NCBI GenBank assembly: GCA_038211295.1
Contig: JBBQVS010000058.1
Span: forward strand, 1-26,359
Direction: 5' to 3'
DNA length: 26,359 bases
DNA from: JBBQVS01 sp038211295
GTDB taxonomy: Bacteria; Chloroflexota; Ktedonobacteria; Ktedonobacterales; Ktedonobacteraceae
Shown here: positions 13,899 through 22,523 of the stretch, one piece after another
Numbering within the stretch: position 1 is the first letter of the stretch
Layout of the letters: each line of letters begins with the position of its first letter
The notes under the pieces: generated by a model
Database searches by the model: none
What the model was told of the DNA's origin: nothing
The model's input: only the letters and a program-made list of their open reading frames with translations
Program-made: the position numbers and the translations under genes

Positions 13899-14522
13899 CT
13901 GTCAGAGTACGTATGTAACAGTGGCGTTACCAACGAACGCGTTACACTATGACCGTCCAGGAAGTTCTATAAGACGCGAGCATTCCCCAAAACTTGAGGA
14001 CACTACCATAGACCACACATGTATGTATTTTCGGTCTGCTCCGAAAGTACCTCAAAGAAAGTAGTACACTAATCAGAACACTGCATTCTCCATTATGCCT
14101 TTATGGGCTGTAATGGAAGTGGAGTGTGTTTTGCTGTCTCTGTACAAATCGCATTTATCGGCTCTACATAATTTTTACTTGTACAGATGAGAGAGAAGCG
14201 CGTACATCAGTGGTTGCAGGAAGAGTGATTGTAAAGGAACGTGGGCGATGAAATACAACAAGTGTAGAAAAGCATACAGGAGCTTGACACCCAGGGCAGA
14301 GAGATAGGAGTAACCGCCCATACGCAATAGCGGAGGTTACTCTTCTTGTCGTGAACCGTTTCTCAACACAGACTACCAGGTATTATTCTTTAATTTTTCC
14401 TTTTTTCCGTTACTCGAAAGAGGGATACATTTCTGTGTATCTCTCGGTTCCTCTATGGGACGTGTGGGACGTGATGCCGTGATTACATCAAGCCCCTACA
14501 GTGTGAGAGGAGATCACCAGGT
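13899..14522 (+). promoter_or_regulatory. Long structured rpoB leader
   Basis: This non-coding stretch carries hairpins in series: TTTCGG/CCGAAA (14029-14046); an extended imperfect helix 14078-14127 (ACACT/AGTGT, CCATTA/TAATGG, GCC/GGC) followed by GTT and TT; TCTGTACAA/TTGTACAGA (14139-14187); GAGTAACC/GGTTACTC (14308-14342) followed by TTCTT; and a 10-bp stem 14420-14445 with loop TTTCTG, preceded by a T-rich tract (14388-14407). A direct repeat GGGACGTG occurs at about 14457 and 14466, just before the ribosome site. Open frames inside lack ribosome sites. I did not recognise a known riboswitch or a ribosomal-protein leader. It is a candidate attenuation or autoregulatory leader. Confidence 0.55.
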
Positions 14523-17500
14523 ATGGCAATCAGTACAAGAGCCGTTGCACTTCCAGAGCGTGTTTCATTTGGGCGTATTCCAGACATTCGCACAATGCCG
14601 GGACTGATTCAAATTCAGCTCGACTCCTTCGAGTGGTTTAAGAAAGAGGGCCTCTATGAACTCTTTCAAGAAATATCCCCAATCGAAGACTTTACTGGCA
14701 AAAATCTGAGCTTAGAATTTATAGTGCCGTCCGACCCCTTTGGCAAGCCAAAGTATTCAGAGGACGAATGCCGCGATAGAGACGCCACGTTCAACGCGCC
14801 GCTCAACGTCAAGGCACGCCTCGTCAATAAAGAGACGGGCGAGATTATCGAAAAAGACATCTTCATGGGCGACTTTCCTCTAATGACAAAGGAAGGCACG
14901 TTCATTATCAATGGTGCTGAACGCGTGGTGGTGAGCCAGTTGGTTCGCTCACCCGGCGTCTACTTTACTGTAGATGAGGACGCGACCACCGGTAGAAAAC
15001 TCTATGCCGCGAAGCTTATTCCAGGACGTGGTGCTTGGCTTGAATTCGAGACCAGCAACAAAAACCTGCTCACCGTCAAGATTGATCGTAAGCGCAAGTT
15101 ACCCGTCACGACTCTGCTTCGCGCCATCGCGAGCCTTGCTAAAGATCAGTGGCACGACGAAGACCTCGATCTCTCAAGCGATCAGGGCCTGCTCGACGCG
15201 TTCAAGGACGTTGACAATGATGCCAATATTCGCTACTTACAGACCACGCTTGACCGCGACCCCGTAAAGCGCGAGGAAGAGGCACTGCTTGAACTGTATA
15301 AGAAGCTGCGTCCCGGCGATCCCGCGACAGTTGACAACGCCCGCTCACTGGTGAAGAATCTCTTCTTCAATCCACGCCGTTACGATCTGGGCAACGTTGG
15401 TCGCTACAAGCTTGACCGCAAACTCGACCTCTCGATTCCGCAGAGCCAGCGTATTCTCACGCAGGACGATCTGGTAAATATCATTCGTCGTTTGATCTCG
15501 CTCAACAACGGGCATGGCAAGAAGGACGATATCGACCACCTCGGCAATCGGCGCGTGCGCTGCGTTGGTGAACTGATTCAATCACAGTTCCGTGTTGGCC
15601 TGCTACGCATGGAGCGCGTGGTGAAAGAGCGCATGAGCATTCAGGAGCCTGGACAGGCCACCCCGAACGCGCTTATCAACATTCGTCCTGTCGTTGCCGC
15701 GATGAAAGAGTTCTTTGGCGGCAGTCAGCTTTCCCAGTTCATGGATCAGACTAACGCCCTCGCGGAAATTGGTCACAAGCGTCGTCTCTCGGCACTTGGG
15801 CCTGGCGGTCTCTCGCGTGACCGCGCGGGCTTCGATGTCCGCGACGTTCACTCATCACACTATGGGCGCATCTGCCCCATCGAGACACCAGAAGGGCCAA
15901 ACATTGGCTTGATTGGTAATCTCGCAACCTATGGACAGATCAACCCCTACGGTTTCGTCGAGACGCCTTATCGTCGCGTCATCAAGCGTTTACCCTCCAA
16001 TGACCCGCGCCTAATTGGACGTGAGTTTCGTGGAGTTGTTGGGCGTGAGCGCGACGATGTGACAACCGCAGATGGCGAAGTGCTGATTAAGGGACGCGAA
16101 CGAGTCCACGTTGACACTACCCTTGCCGCGAAACTATCGCAAGTGCTTGGCGAGACAGAGGTACGTATTCGCTCTTTCGTGACCGACGATGTGGACTATC
16201 GTACCGCCGATGATGAAGAGAACTTCCGTATCGCGCAGGCGAACACCATTCTAACCGAGAGCAACGAGTTTGGCGATGAGCGTGTTCTTTGTCGCTATCA
16301 GGGTGAGTTTGCGCTAGAACCTGCCGACAACGTGGACTATATGGACGTATCGCCACGTCAGACGGTCAGCGTCGCAACCGCACTCATTCCTTTCCTGGAG
16401 CATGATGACGTGAACCGCGCACTGATGGGCGCGAACATGCAACGTCAGGCCGTTCCCCTGCTACGGCCCCAGTCGCCGATCTGTGGTACAGGCATCGAGC
16501 GACAGGTCGCGATTGACTCCGGTCAGGTCGCGATTGCGCGGGCAACGGGCGAGGTTACACTGGCAACCGCTCGCCGCATCGAGATTATCGACTCCGAGGG
16601 CGAGGTACACGCACACCGTTTGCGTAAGTTTGTACGCTCAAATGCCGGCACCTGTATCAACCAGCGTCCACTCGTCAAGAGAGGCGATTATGTGACTGTC
16701 GGACAGGTAATCGCCGATAGCTCTTCAACCCAGAAGGGCGAACTAGCACTTGGCCAGAACATTCTGGTTGCGTTTATGAGCTGGGAGGGCGGCAACTTCG
16801 AGGACGCTATTCTCATCAGTCAGAACATTGTACGCGAAGACCTGTTTACCTCTATTCATATTGAAAAGTACGAAGTTGACGCTCGTGACACCAAGCTAGG
16901 GCCAGAAGAGATCACCCGCGACATTCCAAACGTTGGTGAAGAGGGCCTGAAGAATCTGGACGAGCGCGGCATCATCTACGTTGGTGCTGAGGTCGGCCCA
17001 CAGGATATCTTGGTTGGCAAAATCACACCGAAAGGTGAGACTGAGCTAACGGCGGAAGAGAAGTTGCTCCGCGCAATCTTCGGTGAGAAGGCCCGTGAAG
17101 TCAAAGATACCTCGCTGCGTGTGCCACACGGTGAGCGCGGCAAGATTGTCGAAGTCAAAGTGTTCTCACGCGACGCAGGCGACGAACTGCCTCCAGGCGT
17201 TAACCAGCTTGTGCGTGTCAGTATCGCGCAGAAGCGTAAGATCGGTGCCGGCGACAAGATGGCTGGCCGTCACGGCAACAAGGGCGTTATCTCGCGCGTG
17301 TTGCCAATTGAAGATATGCCGTTCCTGCCCGACGGAACGCCAATCGATATCATTCTTAATCCATTAGGCGTGCCACACCGTATGAACATTGGTCAGATCA
17401 TGGAAACGCACCTCGGCTGGGCCGCAAGTGTGCTGGGCTTCAAAATCGCGACTCCTGTTTTCGATGGCGCAACGGAAGAAGATATCGAGGAGTGTCTAAG

Positions 17501-18020
17501 GAGAGCAAACCTGCCCGAAACTGGCAAGGTGCAACTCTACGATGGACGCACAGGCGAGCCATTCGACCATCCTATAACGGTTGGGTACAACTATATGTTG
17601 AAGCTAGCCCACCTGGTAGAAGACAAAGTACACGCGCGTTCAACCGGCCCATATAGCTTAATCACACAGCAACCGCTTGGTGGTAAGGCCCAGTTCGGCG
17701 GACAGCGTTTCGGTGAAATGGAAGTGTGGGCATTGGAAGCATATGGTGCCGCCAACATCCTGCAAGAGATTTTGACCGTCAAGTCCGACGACGTGGTAGG
17801 CCGCGTCAAAACGTATGAAGCCATCGTGAAGGGCGAAAACATCATGGAACCGGGCGTTCCAGAGTCCTTCAAGGTGCTTGTCAAAGAATTACAGAGCCTG
17901 GGTATCAACGTTGAGGTACTCAACGAAGATGAACAGAAGATACAGTTTGTTGAGGATGCCTCAAGCGACGTGATGCCTGAACTGGGCATCAATCTTTCTG
18001 GTTTTGAGGGAGACCAATAA
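14523..18020 (+). CDS. rpoB: RNA polymerase beta subunit
   Basis: 1165 residues, within the usual range for compact beta subunits. The rifampicin region reads SQLSQFMDQTNALAEIGHKRRLSALGPG in pieces around 400-427, with Asp408, His418 and Ser423 at the positions of E. coli Asp516, His526 and Ser531. All three are the drug-sensitive residues, so a sensitive allele is predicted. Later conserved blocks are present: CPIETPEGPNIGLI, the DELPPGVNQLVRV and KRKIGAGDKMAGRHGNKG region, LGVPHRMNIGQ and FGGQRFGEMEVWALEAYGA near the C-terminus. The ATG is preceded by GAGGAG 10 bases upstream. It is the first gene of the rpoB-rpoC pair; the rplKAJL genes common upstream in other bacteria are missing, replaced by an unrelated membrane-protein gene. 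Confidence 0.99.
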   Translation: MAISTRAVALPERVSFGRIPDIRTMPGLIQIQLDSFEWFKKEGLYELFQEISPIEDFTGKNLSLEFIVPSDPFGKPKYSEDECRDRDATFNAPLNVKARLVNKETGEIIEKDIFMGDFPLMTKEGTFIINGAERVVVSQLVRSPGVYFTVDEDATTGRKLYAAKLIPGRGAWLEFETSNKNLLTVKIDRKRKLPVTTLLRAIASLAKDQWHDEDLDLSSDQGLLDAFKDVDNDANIRYLQTTLDRDPVKREEEALLELYKKLRPGDPATVDNARSLVKNLFFNPRRYDLGNVGRYKLDRKLDLSIPQSQRILTQDDLVNIIRRLISLNNGHGKKDDIDHLGNRRVRCVGELIQSQFRVGLLRMERVVKERMSIQEPGQATPNALINIRPVVAAMKEFFGGSQLSQFMDQTNALAEIGHKRRLSALGPGGLSRDRAGFDVRDVHSSHYGRICPIETPEGPNIGLIGNLATYGQINPYGFVETPYRRVIKRLPSNDPRLIGREFRGVVGRERDDVTTADGEVLIKGRERVHVDTTLAAKLSQVLGETEVRIRSFVTDDVDYRTADDEENFRIAQANTILTESNEFGDERVLCRYQGEFALEPADNVDYMDVSPRQTVSVATALIPFLEHDDVNRALMGANMQRQAVPLLRPQSPICGTGIERQVAIDSGQVAIARATGEVTLATARRIEIIDSEGEVHAHRLRKFVRSNAGTCINQRPLVKRGDYVTVGQVIADSSSTQKGELALGQNILVAFMSWEGGNFEDAILISQNIVREDLFTSIHIEKYEVDARDTKLGPEEITRDIPNVGEEGLKNLDERGIIYVGAEVGPQDILVGKITPKGETELTAEEKLLRAIFGEKAREVKDTSLRVPHGERGKIVEVKVFSRDAGDELPPGVNQLVRVSIAQKRKIGAGDKMAGRHGNKGVISRVLPIEDMPFLPDGTPIDIILNPLGVPHRMNIGQIMETHLGWAASVLGFKIATPVFDGATEEDIEECLRRANLPETGKVQLYDGRTGEPFDHPITVGYNYMLKLAHLVEDKVHARSTGPYSLITQQPLGGKAQFGGQRFGEMEVWALEAYGAANILQEILTVKSDDVVGRVKTYEAIVKGENIMEPGVPESFKVLVKELQSLGINVEVLNEDEQKIQFVEDASSDVMPELGINLSGFEGDQ

Positions 18021-18046
18021 TCTTCGGTGTGTAGCACACTGAGGCA

Positions 18047-18068
18047 GGGGCGCAAGCGATTGCGCCCC
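18047..18068 (+). promoter_or_regulatory. Hairpin between rpoB and rpoC
   Basis: Perfect 9-bp stem GGGGCGCAA (18047-18055) and TTGCGCCCC (18060-18068) with the tetraloop GCGA. No T run follows, so it is not an intrinsic terminator. It shares its GGGCGCA/TGCGCCC core with the hairpin after rpoC. Confidence 0.75.
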
Positions 18069-18106
18069 GGAGTGCCATTGTAGCGCACTCTAAACACGGA
18101 GGTAGT

Positions 18107-21100
18107 ATGCTCGAAGTAAATGATTTTAATGCGATGCGTATCAGCCTTGCCAGCCCAGAACAGATTCGCGGCTGGAGCTATGGCGAGGTCACAAAACCGG
18201 AAACAATTAACTACCGCACACTCAAGCCAGAGAAAGACGGCCTGTTCTGCGAACGCATTTTTGGGCCGACCAAAGACTGGGAGTGCTATTGCGGCAAATA
18301 CAAGCGTGTCCGCTTCAAAGGTATTGTCTGCGACAAGTGTGGTGTCGAAGTCGCGCGTTCAAAAGTGCGTCGCGAGCGCATGGGCCACATCGAACTGGCA
18401 TCCCCTGTAAGCCACATCTGGTACTTTAAGGGAACGCCCAGCCGCATTGGTCTCTTGCTCGACCTCTCGCCACGCAACCTTGAGCGCATTCTGTACTTCG
18501 CATTGTATGTCGTCACACACATCGACGAAGAAGCACGACAACGCGAACTGATGCACCTCGATGAGAAGGTAATCGATCTCGATCAAGACCAAGACGGGAA
18601 GGTCGCCGAACTCATCGAAAACCTCAAGGCGATGCGCGAAAAAGAAATCACGCTGCGCCAGACGCGCATCACCGATGCCAAACGCATGAGTGACGAGGAT
18701 CGCGACGAGGGGTTGAAGGACGCCGAGCTTGCCGAGAGCGAGACACTCGCGCAACTTCGTGCCGCCATGGGCCAGGCCGTCGAAGAAGACATTGTATTCG
18801 CGGCCGGTGCCAACACACACACAGTCGTAGAGCAGGGCAAAACCGTTACGCCAAAAGATACCGAAGTGCTGTCACGGCTCGCAGAAGTGACGCGCAACGA
18901 TATCGCTGAACGCGCACGCACAGAAGTGCGTGACTCACAATCGCGTAACGAGAGCGAGATCGAAAGCTTGAAACTGAACATTCAGGCCCAGATCGACAAC
19001 GCCCAGGCCCAGATCGAAAAAGAGCGCAAAGAAAAGCACACTCTGTACGAGCAGCAAAAACGCGACCTGGAAAGCGTCAAAAAGCTTGACTTGTTGCAAG
19101 AGAACCGTTACCGCGAACTCAAAGACGCGTTCAGCGATGTCTTCCGTGCTGGCATGGGAGCAGAGGCGGTGCGCGAACTAATTAGCGATATCGATCTTGA
19201 AAAGCTCTCGAACGATATGCGCCGCGAAATCACCTCGACTGTCGGGCAGAGACGCAAGAAGGCCACCAAGCGACTCAAGGTCGTCGAGGCGTTCCGCAAG
19301 TCGAATACCTCGCCAGAGTGGATGATTATGACGGTACTGCCCGTACTACCGCCAGACCTGCGCCCAATGGTGCAACTTGACGGTGGTCGGTTCGCCACAT
19401 CGGACTTAAACGATCTGTACCGCCGCGTTATCAACCGCAACAACCGCCTCAAGCGTCTGTTAGAGTTGGGCGCACCAGAAATCATCATCCGTAATGAGAA
19501 GCGTATGTTGCAAGAGGCGTGCGACGCTTTGATCGACAATGGACGACGCGGCCGTGCTGTCGCAGGTTCCGGCAACCACAAGCTCAAGAGCCTGTCCGAC
19601 ATGCTCAAAGGCAAGCAGGGCCGCTTTCGTCAAAACCTGCTTGGCAAGCGCGTAGACTACTCTGGTCGTTCGGTTATCGTCGTTGGCCCGGAATTGAAGC
19701 TCCATCAGTGCGGTCTGCCCAAGCGTATGGCATTGGAACTGTTCAAGCCGTTCGTAATGCGGAAACTGGTTGAGCAGAATTTCGCTCACAACATCAAAAG
19801 CGCGAAACGCTTTGTTGAACGTGTCAAGCCAGAGGTATGGGATGTCCTCGAAGAGGTCATCAAAAATCATCCCGTATTGCTGAACCGCGCACCAACATTG
19901 CACCGTCTTGGTATCCAGGCGTTTGAAGCAGTCCTCGTGGAGGGAAGCGCGATACAGTTGCACCCATTGGTGTGTTCTGCCTTCAATGCAGACTTTGATG
20001 GCGACCAGATGGCGGTTCACGTTCCGCTCTCCGAGAAAGCCCAGGATGAGGCGCGACGTTTCATGATGTCTACCCGTAACCTGCTTTCACCACAGAGTGG
20101 CGAGCCGTCGATTGGTGCTAGCCAGGATATGGTGCTGGGCTGCTTCTACCTGACGCAGGAACGTCCTGATAGAAAGGGTGAGGGCCGCGTCTTCACCGAC
20201 TCAGGCGAGGCCATGATTGCGTATCAGGCGGGTATCATTGAGTTACAAGCACCCATCAAGGTGCGCCTGAACGGCATCGACGTGTTCGATTCACCACCGC
20301 CATCGAAGCCGAATGTACAAAGCAAACTAGTGCGAACAACGGTTGGACGCATCATCTTTAACGAAGGTCTGCCGGAGCGGCTCCGCTTCAAGAACTACGC
20401 AATGAAGAAGGAAAACCTGCGCCAGGTTATTGCGGAGTGCTTCAAAGAGTATGGACGCGTCCAGACTGTCGAACTAGCCGATGAGATCAAACGGCTCGGT
20501 TTCACATTCGCGACAAAGGCGGGGTCCACCATCGCTATCAGTGATATCAAGGTTCCCGCTGGCAAGCAGGACGAACTGGACAAGGCCGACACAAAAATTT
20601 TCGATCTGGAAGAGCAATACCACGATGGCTTGATTACCTCAAACGAGAAGTACCTGCAAACAATTGAAATTTGGAACGAAGCAACCGACAACGTCAGAAA
20701 AATGGTTGAGACGACCCTCGATCCCTATGGCTCGATCTACACCATCACTAATTCTGGCGCAACCAAAGCCAAGTTCCAACAGATTCGCCAGTTGTCAGGT
20801 ATGCGCGGGTTGATGGCGAGTCCATCAGGTCGTATCATCGAAATTCCTATTCGCGGTAACTTCCGCGATGGCTTGAGCGTTCTCGAATACTTTATCAGTA
20901 GCCACGGCGCACGTAAAGGTCTAGCGGACACTGCCCTACGTACAGCAGAGTCGGGCTATCTCACCCGTCGCCTGATCGACGTAGCACAGGACGCGATTGT
21001 CACCGAAGAAGATTGTGGCACCCCTGATGGCGTACTTATCACTGAGACCGACAGCAAGGATATGATGCAGTCCGATAACCGTGGTCGCTTGAATGGTCGT

Positions 21101-22429
21101 GTGCTGGGCGAGGCTATACCCGAACTTCCACACATCGAGGTCAACGAGGAGTTGACAGATGAGACCATTGATGAGATCATTGCCGCAGGTATCAAGAATG
21201 TGCGCGTGCGCTCAGTTTTGATGTGTCAGGCACGGCGCGGCATCTGCCGTAAGTGCTATGGACGCGACTTGGCGGCGAACGCGCTAGCCTCTATCGGTAT
21301 GGCGGCTGGTATTATCGCGGCGCAATCAATCGGTGAGCCTGGCACTCAGTTAACCATGCGTACCTTCCACTCCGGCGGCATCGCAGGAGCACAGGGAGAC
21401 ATCACACAGGGTCTACCACGTATCGAAGAACTCTTCGAGGCGCGGGTGCCAAAGGAAAAGTCGGAAATCTCGGAGATCGATGGCATTGTGGAAATCATCA
21501 AGGACGAGAACAGTAGCGCACGCACCATCCGTGTCGTCTCAACCAGTGTCTTCTTTGACGAGTATCCCTTGCCCAAAGGCTCGACGACGTTGGTCGCCGA
21601 CAAAGACAAGATTCAAAAAGACCAGGTTATCGCGATGTTGCCCGCCGAAGGCAAAAACGAGCCGCAACCCGTTCATGCTCGAACCGAGGGCGAGGCGTCC
21701 ATCAATTCCGATGACTTGCTGAGCATTCGCTTTGAGGAGCGCGAAGAGCGTTCTTACGTCATTCCAGTCGCACGTACCATCATGGTGGAGAATGGACAGA
21801 AGATTCAAGCGGGGACAGCCCTCACTTCTGGTCAGAGAGACCCACAGGATGTCTTGCGTATTCAGGGACGTGAAGCCGTCCACCTGTACCTGGTCAAAGA
21901 GGTGCAACGTGTGTACCGCAACACTGGTGTGTACATCAATGATAAGCACATCGAGGTCATTATTCGGCAGATGCTCCGTCGGGTCAAAATCGATGACTCC
22001 GGCGATACTGAGATGTTGCCAAACGACCTGGTTGATCGTTTTGTATATGCAGACAACAACGCACGCGTCCTGGCAGAAGGCGGAGAGCCTGCGAAGGCCC
22101 AGACAGTTCTGCTTGGCGTCACCAAAGCATCTTTGAACACCGACAGCTTCCTCGCGGCGGCTTCCTTCCAAGAGACCACGCGCGTGCTGACAGAGGCCGC
22201 GATTGAGGGGCAGACCGATCATCTGGTCGGCCTCAAAGAGAATGTCATTATTGGCAAACTCATTCCCGCTGGCTCCGGCATCGCGCAACGTGAACGCGAT
22301 CAGATTGCTCGCCAACAGGCCGCTGCTGCTCGTCTCGCGTCCGGCGTAAGTGTTGTGAGTAGCAACATTCCAACGTCAATTGGCAATAGTACCCTGGGGC
22401 TGACACTTGACAGCCGAGGGGAAGAGTGA
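18107..22429 (+). CDS. rpoC: RNA polymerase beta' subunit
   Basis: 1440 residues. The N-terminal zinc site uses Cys60, Cys62, Cys75 and Cys78 (CYCGKYKRV, CDKCGVEV). The catalytic NADFDGD motif is at 627-633. The bridge helix GLADTALRTAESGYLTRR and the second zinc cluster (EEDCGT, CQARRGICRKC) are present, followed by AAQSIGEPGTQLTMRTFHSGG. There is no large trigger-loop insertion. Between the first zinc region and the clamp helices, residues about 140-330 are an extra, charged, coiled-coil-rich segment (for example LNIQAQIDNAQAQIEKERKE) where compact beta' proteins have about 30 residues; Thermus beta' has a different large insertion at a similar place. GGAGG lies just before the ATG, 86 bases after rpoB. 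Confidence 0.99.
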   Translation: MLEVNDFNAMRISLASPEQIRGWSYGEVTKPETINYRTLKPEKDGLFCERIFGPTKDWECYCGKYKRVRFKGIVCDKCGVEVARSKVRRERMGHIELASPVSHIWYFKGTPSRIGLLLDLSPRNLERILYFALYVVTHIDEEARQRELMHLDEKVIDLDQDQDGKVAELIENLKAMREKEITLRQTRITDAKRMSDEDRDEGLKDAELAESETLAQLRAAMGQAVEEDIVFAAGANTHTVVEQGKTVTPKDTEVLSRLAEVTRNDIAERARTEVRDSQSRNESEIESLKLNIQAQIDNAQAQIEKERKEKHTLYEQQKRDLESVKKLDLLQENRYRELKDAFSDVFRAGMGAEAVRELISDIDLEKLSNDMRREITSTVGQRRKKATKRLKVVEAFRKSNTSPEWMIMTVLPVLPPDLRPMVQLDGGRFATSDLNDLYRRVINRNNRLKRLLELGAPEIIIRNEKRMLQEACDALIDNGRRGRAVAGSGNHKLKSLSDMLKGKQGRFRQNLLGKRVDYSGRSVIVVGPELKLHQCGLPKRMALELFKPFVMRKLVEQNFAHNIKSAKRFVERVKPEVWDVLEEVIKNHPVLLNRAPTLHRLGIQAFEAVLVEGSAIQLHPLVCSAFNADFDGDQMAVHVPLSEKAQDEARRFMMSTRNLLSPQSGEPSIGASQDMVLGCFYLTQERPDRKGEGRVFTDSGEAMIAYQAGIIELQAPIKVRLNGIDVFDSPPPSKPNVQSKLVRTTVGRIIFNEGLPERLRFKNYAMKKENLRQVIAECFKEYGRVQTVELADEIKRLGFTFATKAGSTIAISDIKVPAGKQDELDKADTKIFDLEEQYHDGLITSNEKYLQTIEIWNEATDNVRKMVETTLDPYGSIYTITNSGATKAKFQQIRQLSGMRGLMASPSGRIIEIPIRGNFRDGLSVLEYFISSHGARKGLADTALRTAESGYLTRRLIDVAQDAIVTEEDCGTPDGVLITETDSKDMMQSDNRGRLNGRVLGEAIPELPHIEVNEELTDETIDEIIAAGIKNVRVRSVLMCQARRGICRKCYGRDLAANALASIGMAAGIIAAQSIGEPGTQLTMRTFHSGGIAGAQGDITQGLPRIEELFEARVPKEKSEISEIDGIVEIIKDENSSARTIRVVSTSVFFDEYPLPKGSTTLVADKDKIQKDQVIAMLPAEGKNEPQPVHARTEGEASINSDDLLSIRFEEREERSYVIPVARTIMVENGQKIQAGTALTSGQRDPQDVLRIQGREAVHLYLVKEVQRVYRNTGVYINDKHIEVIIRQMLRRVKIDDSGDTEMLPNDLVDRFVYADNNARVLAEGGEPAKAQTVLLGVTKASLNTDSFLAAASFQETTRVLTEAAIEGQTDHLVGLKENVIIGKLIPAGSGIAQRERDQIARQQAAAARLASGVSVVSSNIPTSIGNSTLGLTLDSRGEE

Positions 22430-22435
22430 TATTAT
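22407..22435 (+). promoter_or_regulatory. Predicted rpsL promoter across the rpoC stop codon
   Basis: TTGACA (22407-22412), a 17-base spacer and TATTAT (22430-22435). The -35 is inside the last codons of rpoC and the spacer ends exactly at the TGA stop (22427-22429). It would start transcription near 22442, about 80 bases upstream of rpsL, and allow the ribosomal genes to be expressed independently of rpoBC. Confidence 0.7.
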
Positions 22436-22450
22436 ATGCAACTGCATATA
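22433..22450. promoter_or_regulatory. 18-bp perfect palindrome at the rpsL promoter
   Basis: TATATGCA and TGCATATA are separated by AC. The palindrome overlaps the end of the -10 element and the predicted transcription start, a classical operator position. It could alternatively act as a weak AU-rich hairpin in rpoC mRNA. Confidence 0.6.
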
Positions 22451-22459
22451 GATAATGTT

Positions 22460-22481
22460 AGGGCGCACAACCATGCGCCCT
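22460..22481 (+). promoter_or_regulatory. Hairpin between rpoC and rpsL
   Basis: Perfect 8-bp stem AGGGCGCA (22460-22467) and TGCGCCCT (22474-22481) with a 6-base loop CAACCA. It is followed by TGCAGC rather than a T run. The core matches the rpoB-rpoC hairpin. Confidence 0.7.
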
Positions 22482-22523
22482 TGCAGCATAGAAAAACACA
22501 AGAAAGACAGGGAGGATCATTCC

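Noticed and set aside
13864..14064. A 66-residue open frame in the rpoB leader
   Set aside because: It begins at a TTG inside the -35 element upstream of the transcription start and has no ribosome site.
14281..14315. Second rpoB promoter starting at TTGACA near 14284
   Set aside because: No acceptable -10 hexamer occurs at 16-18 bases downstream.
21539..22315. A 258-residue minus-strand open frame at the end of rpoC
   Set aside because: Antisense shadow of rpoC; no promoter or ribosome site.
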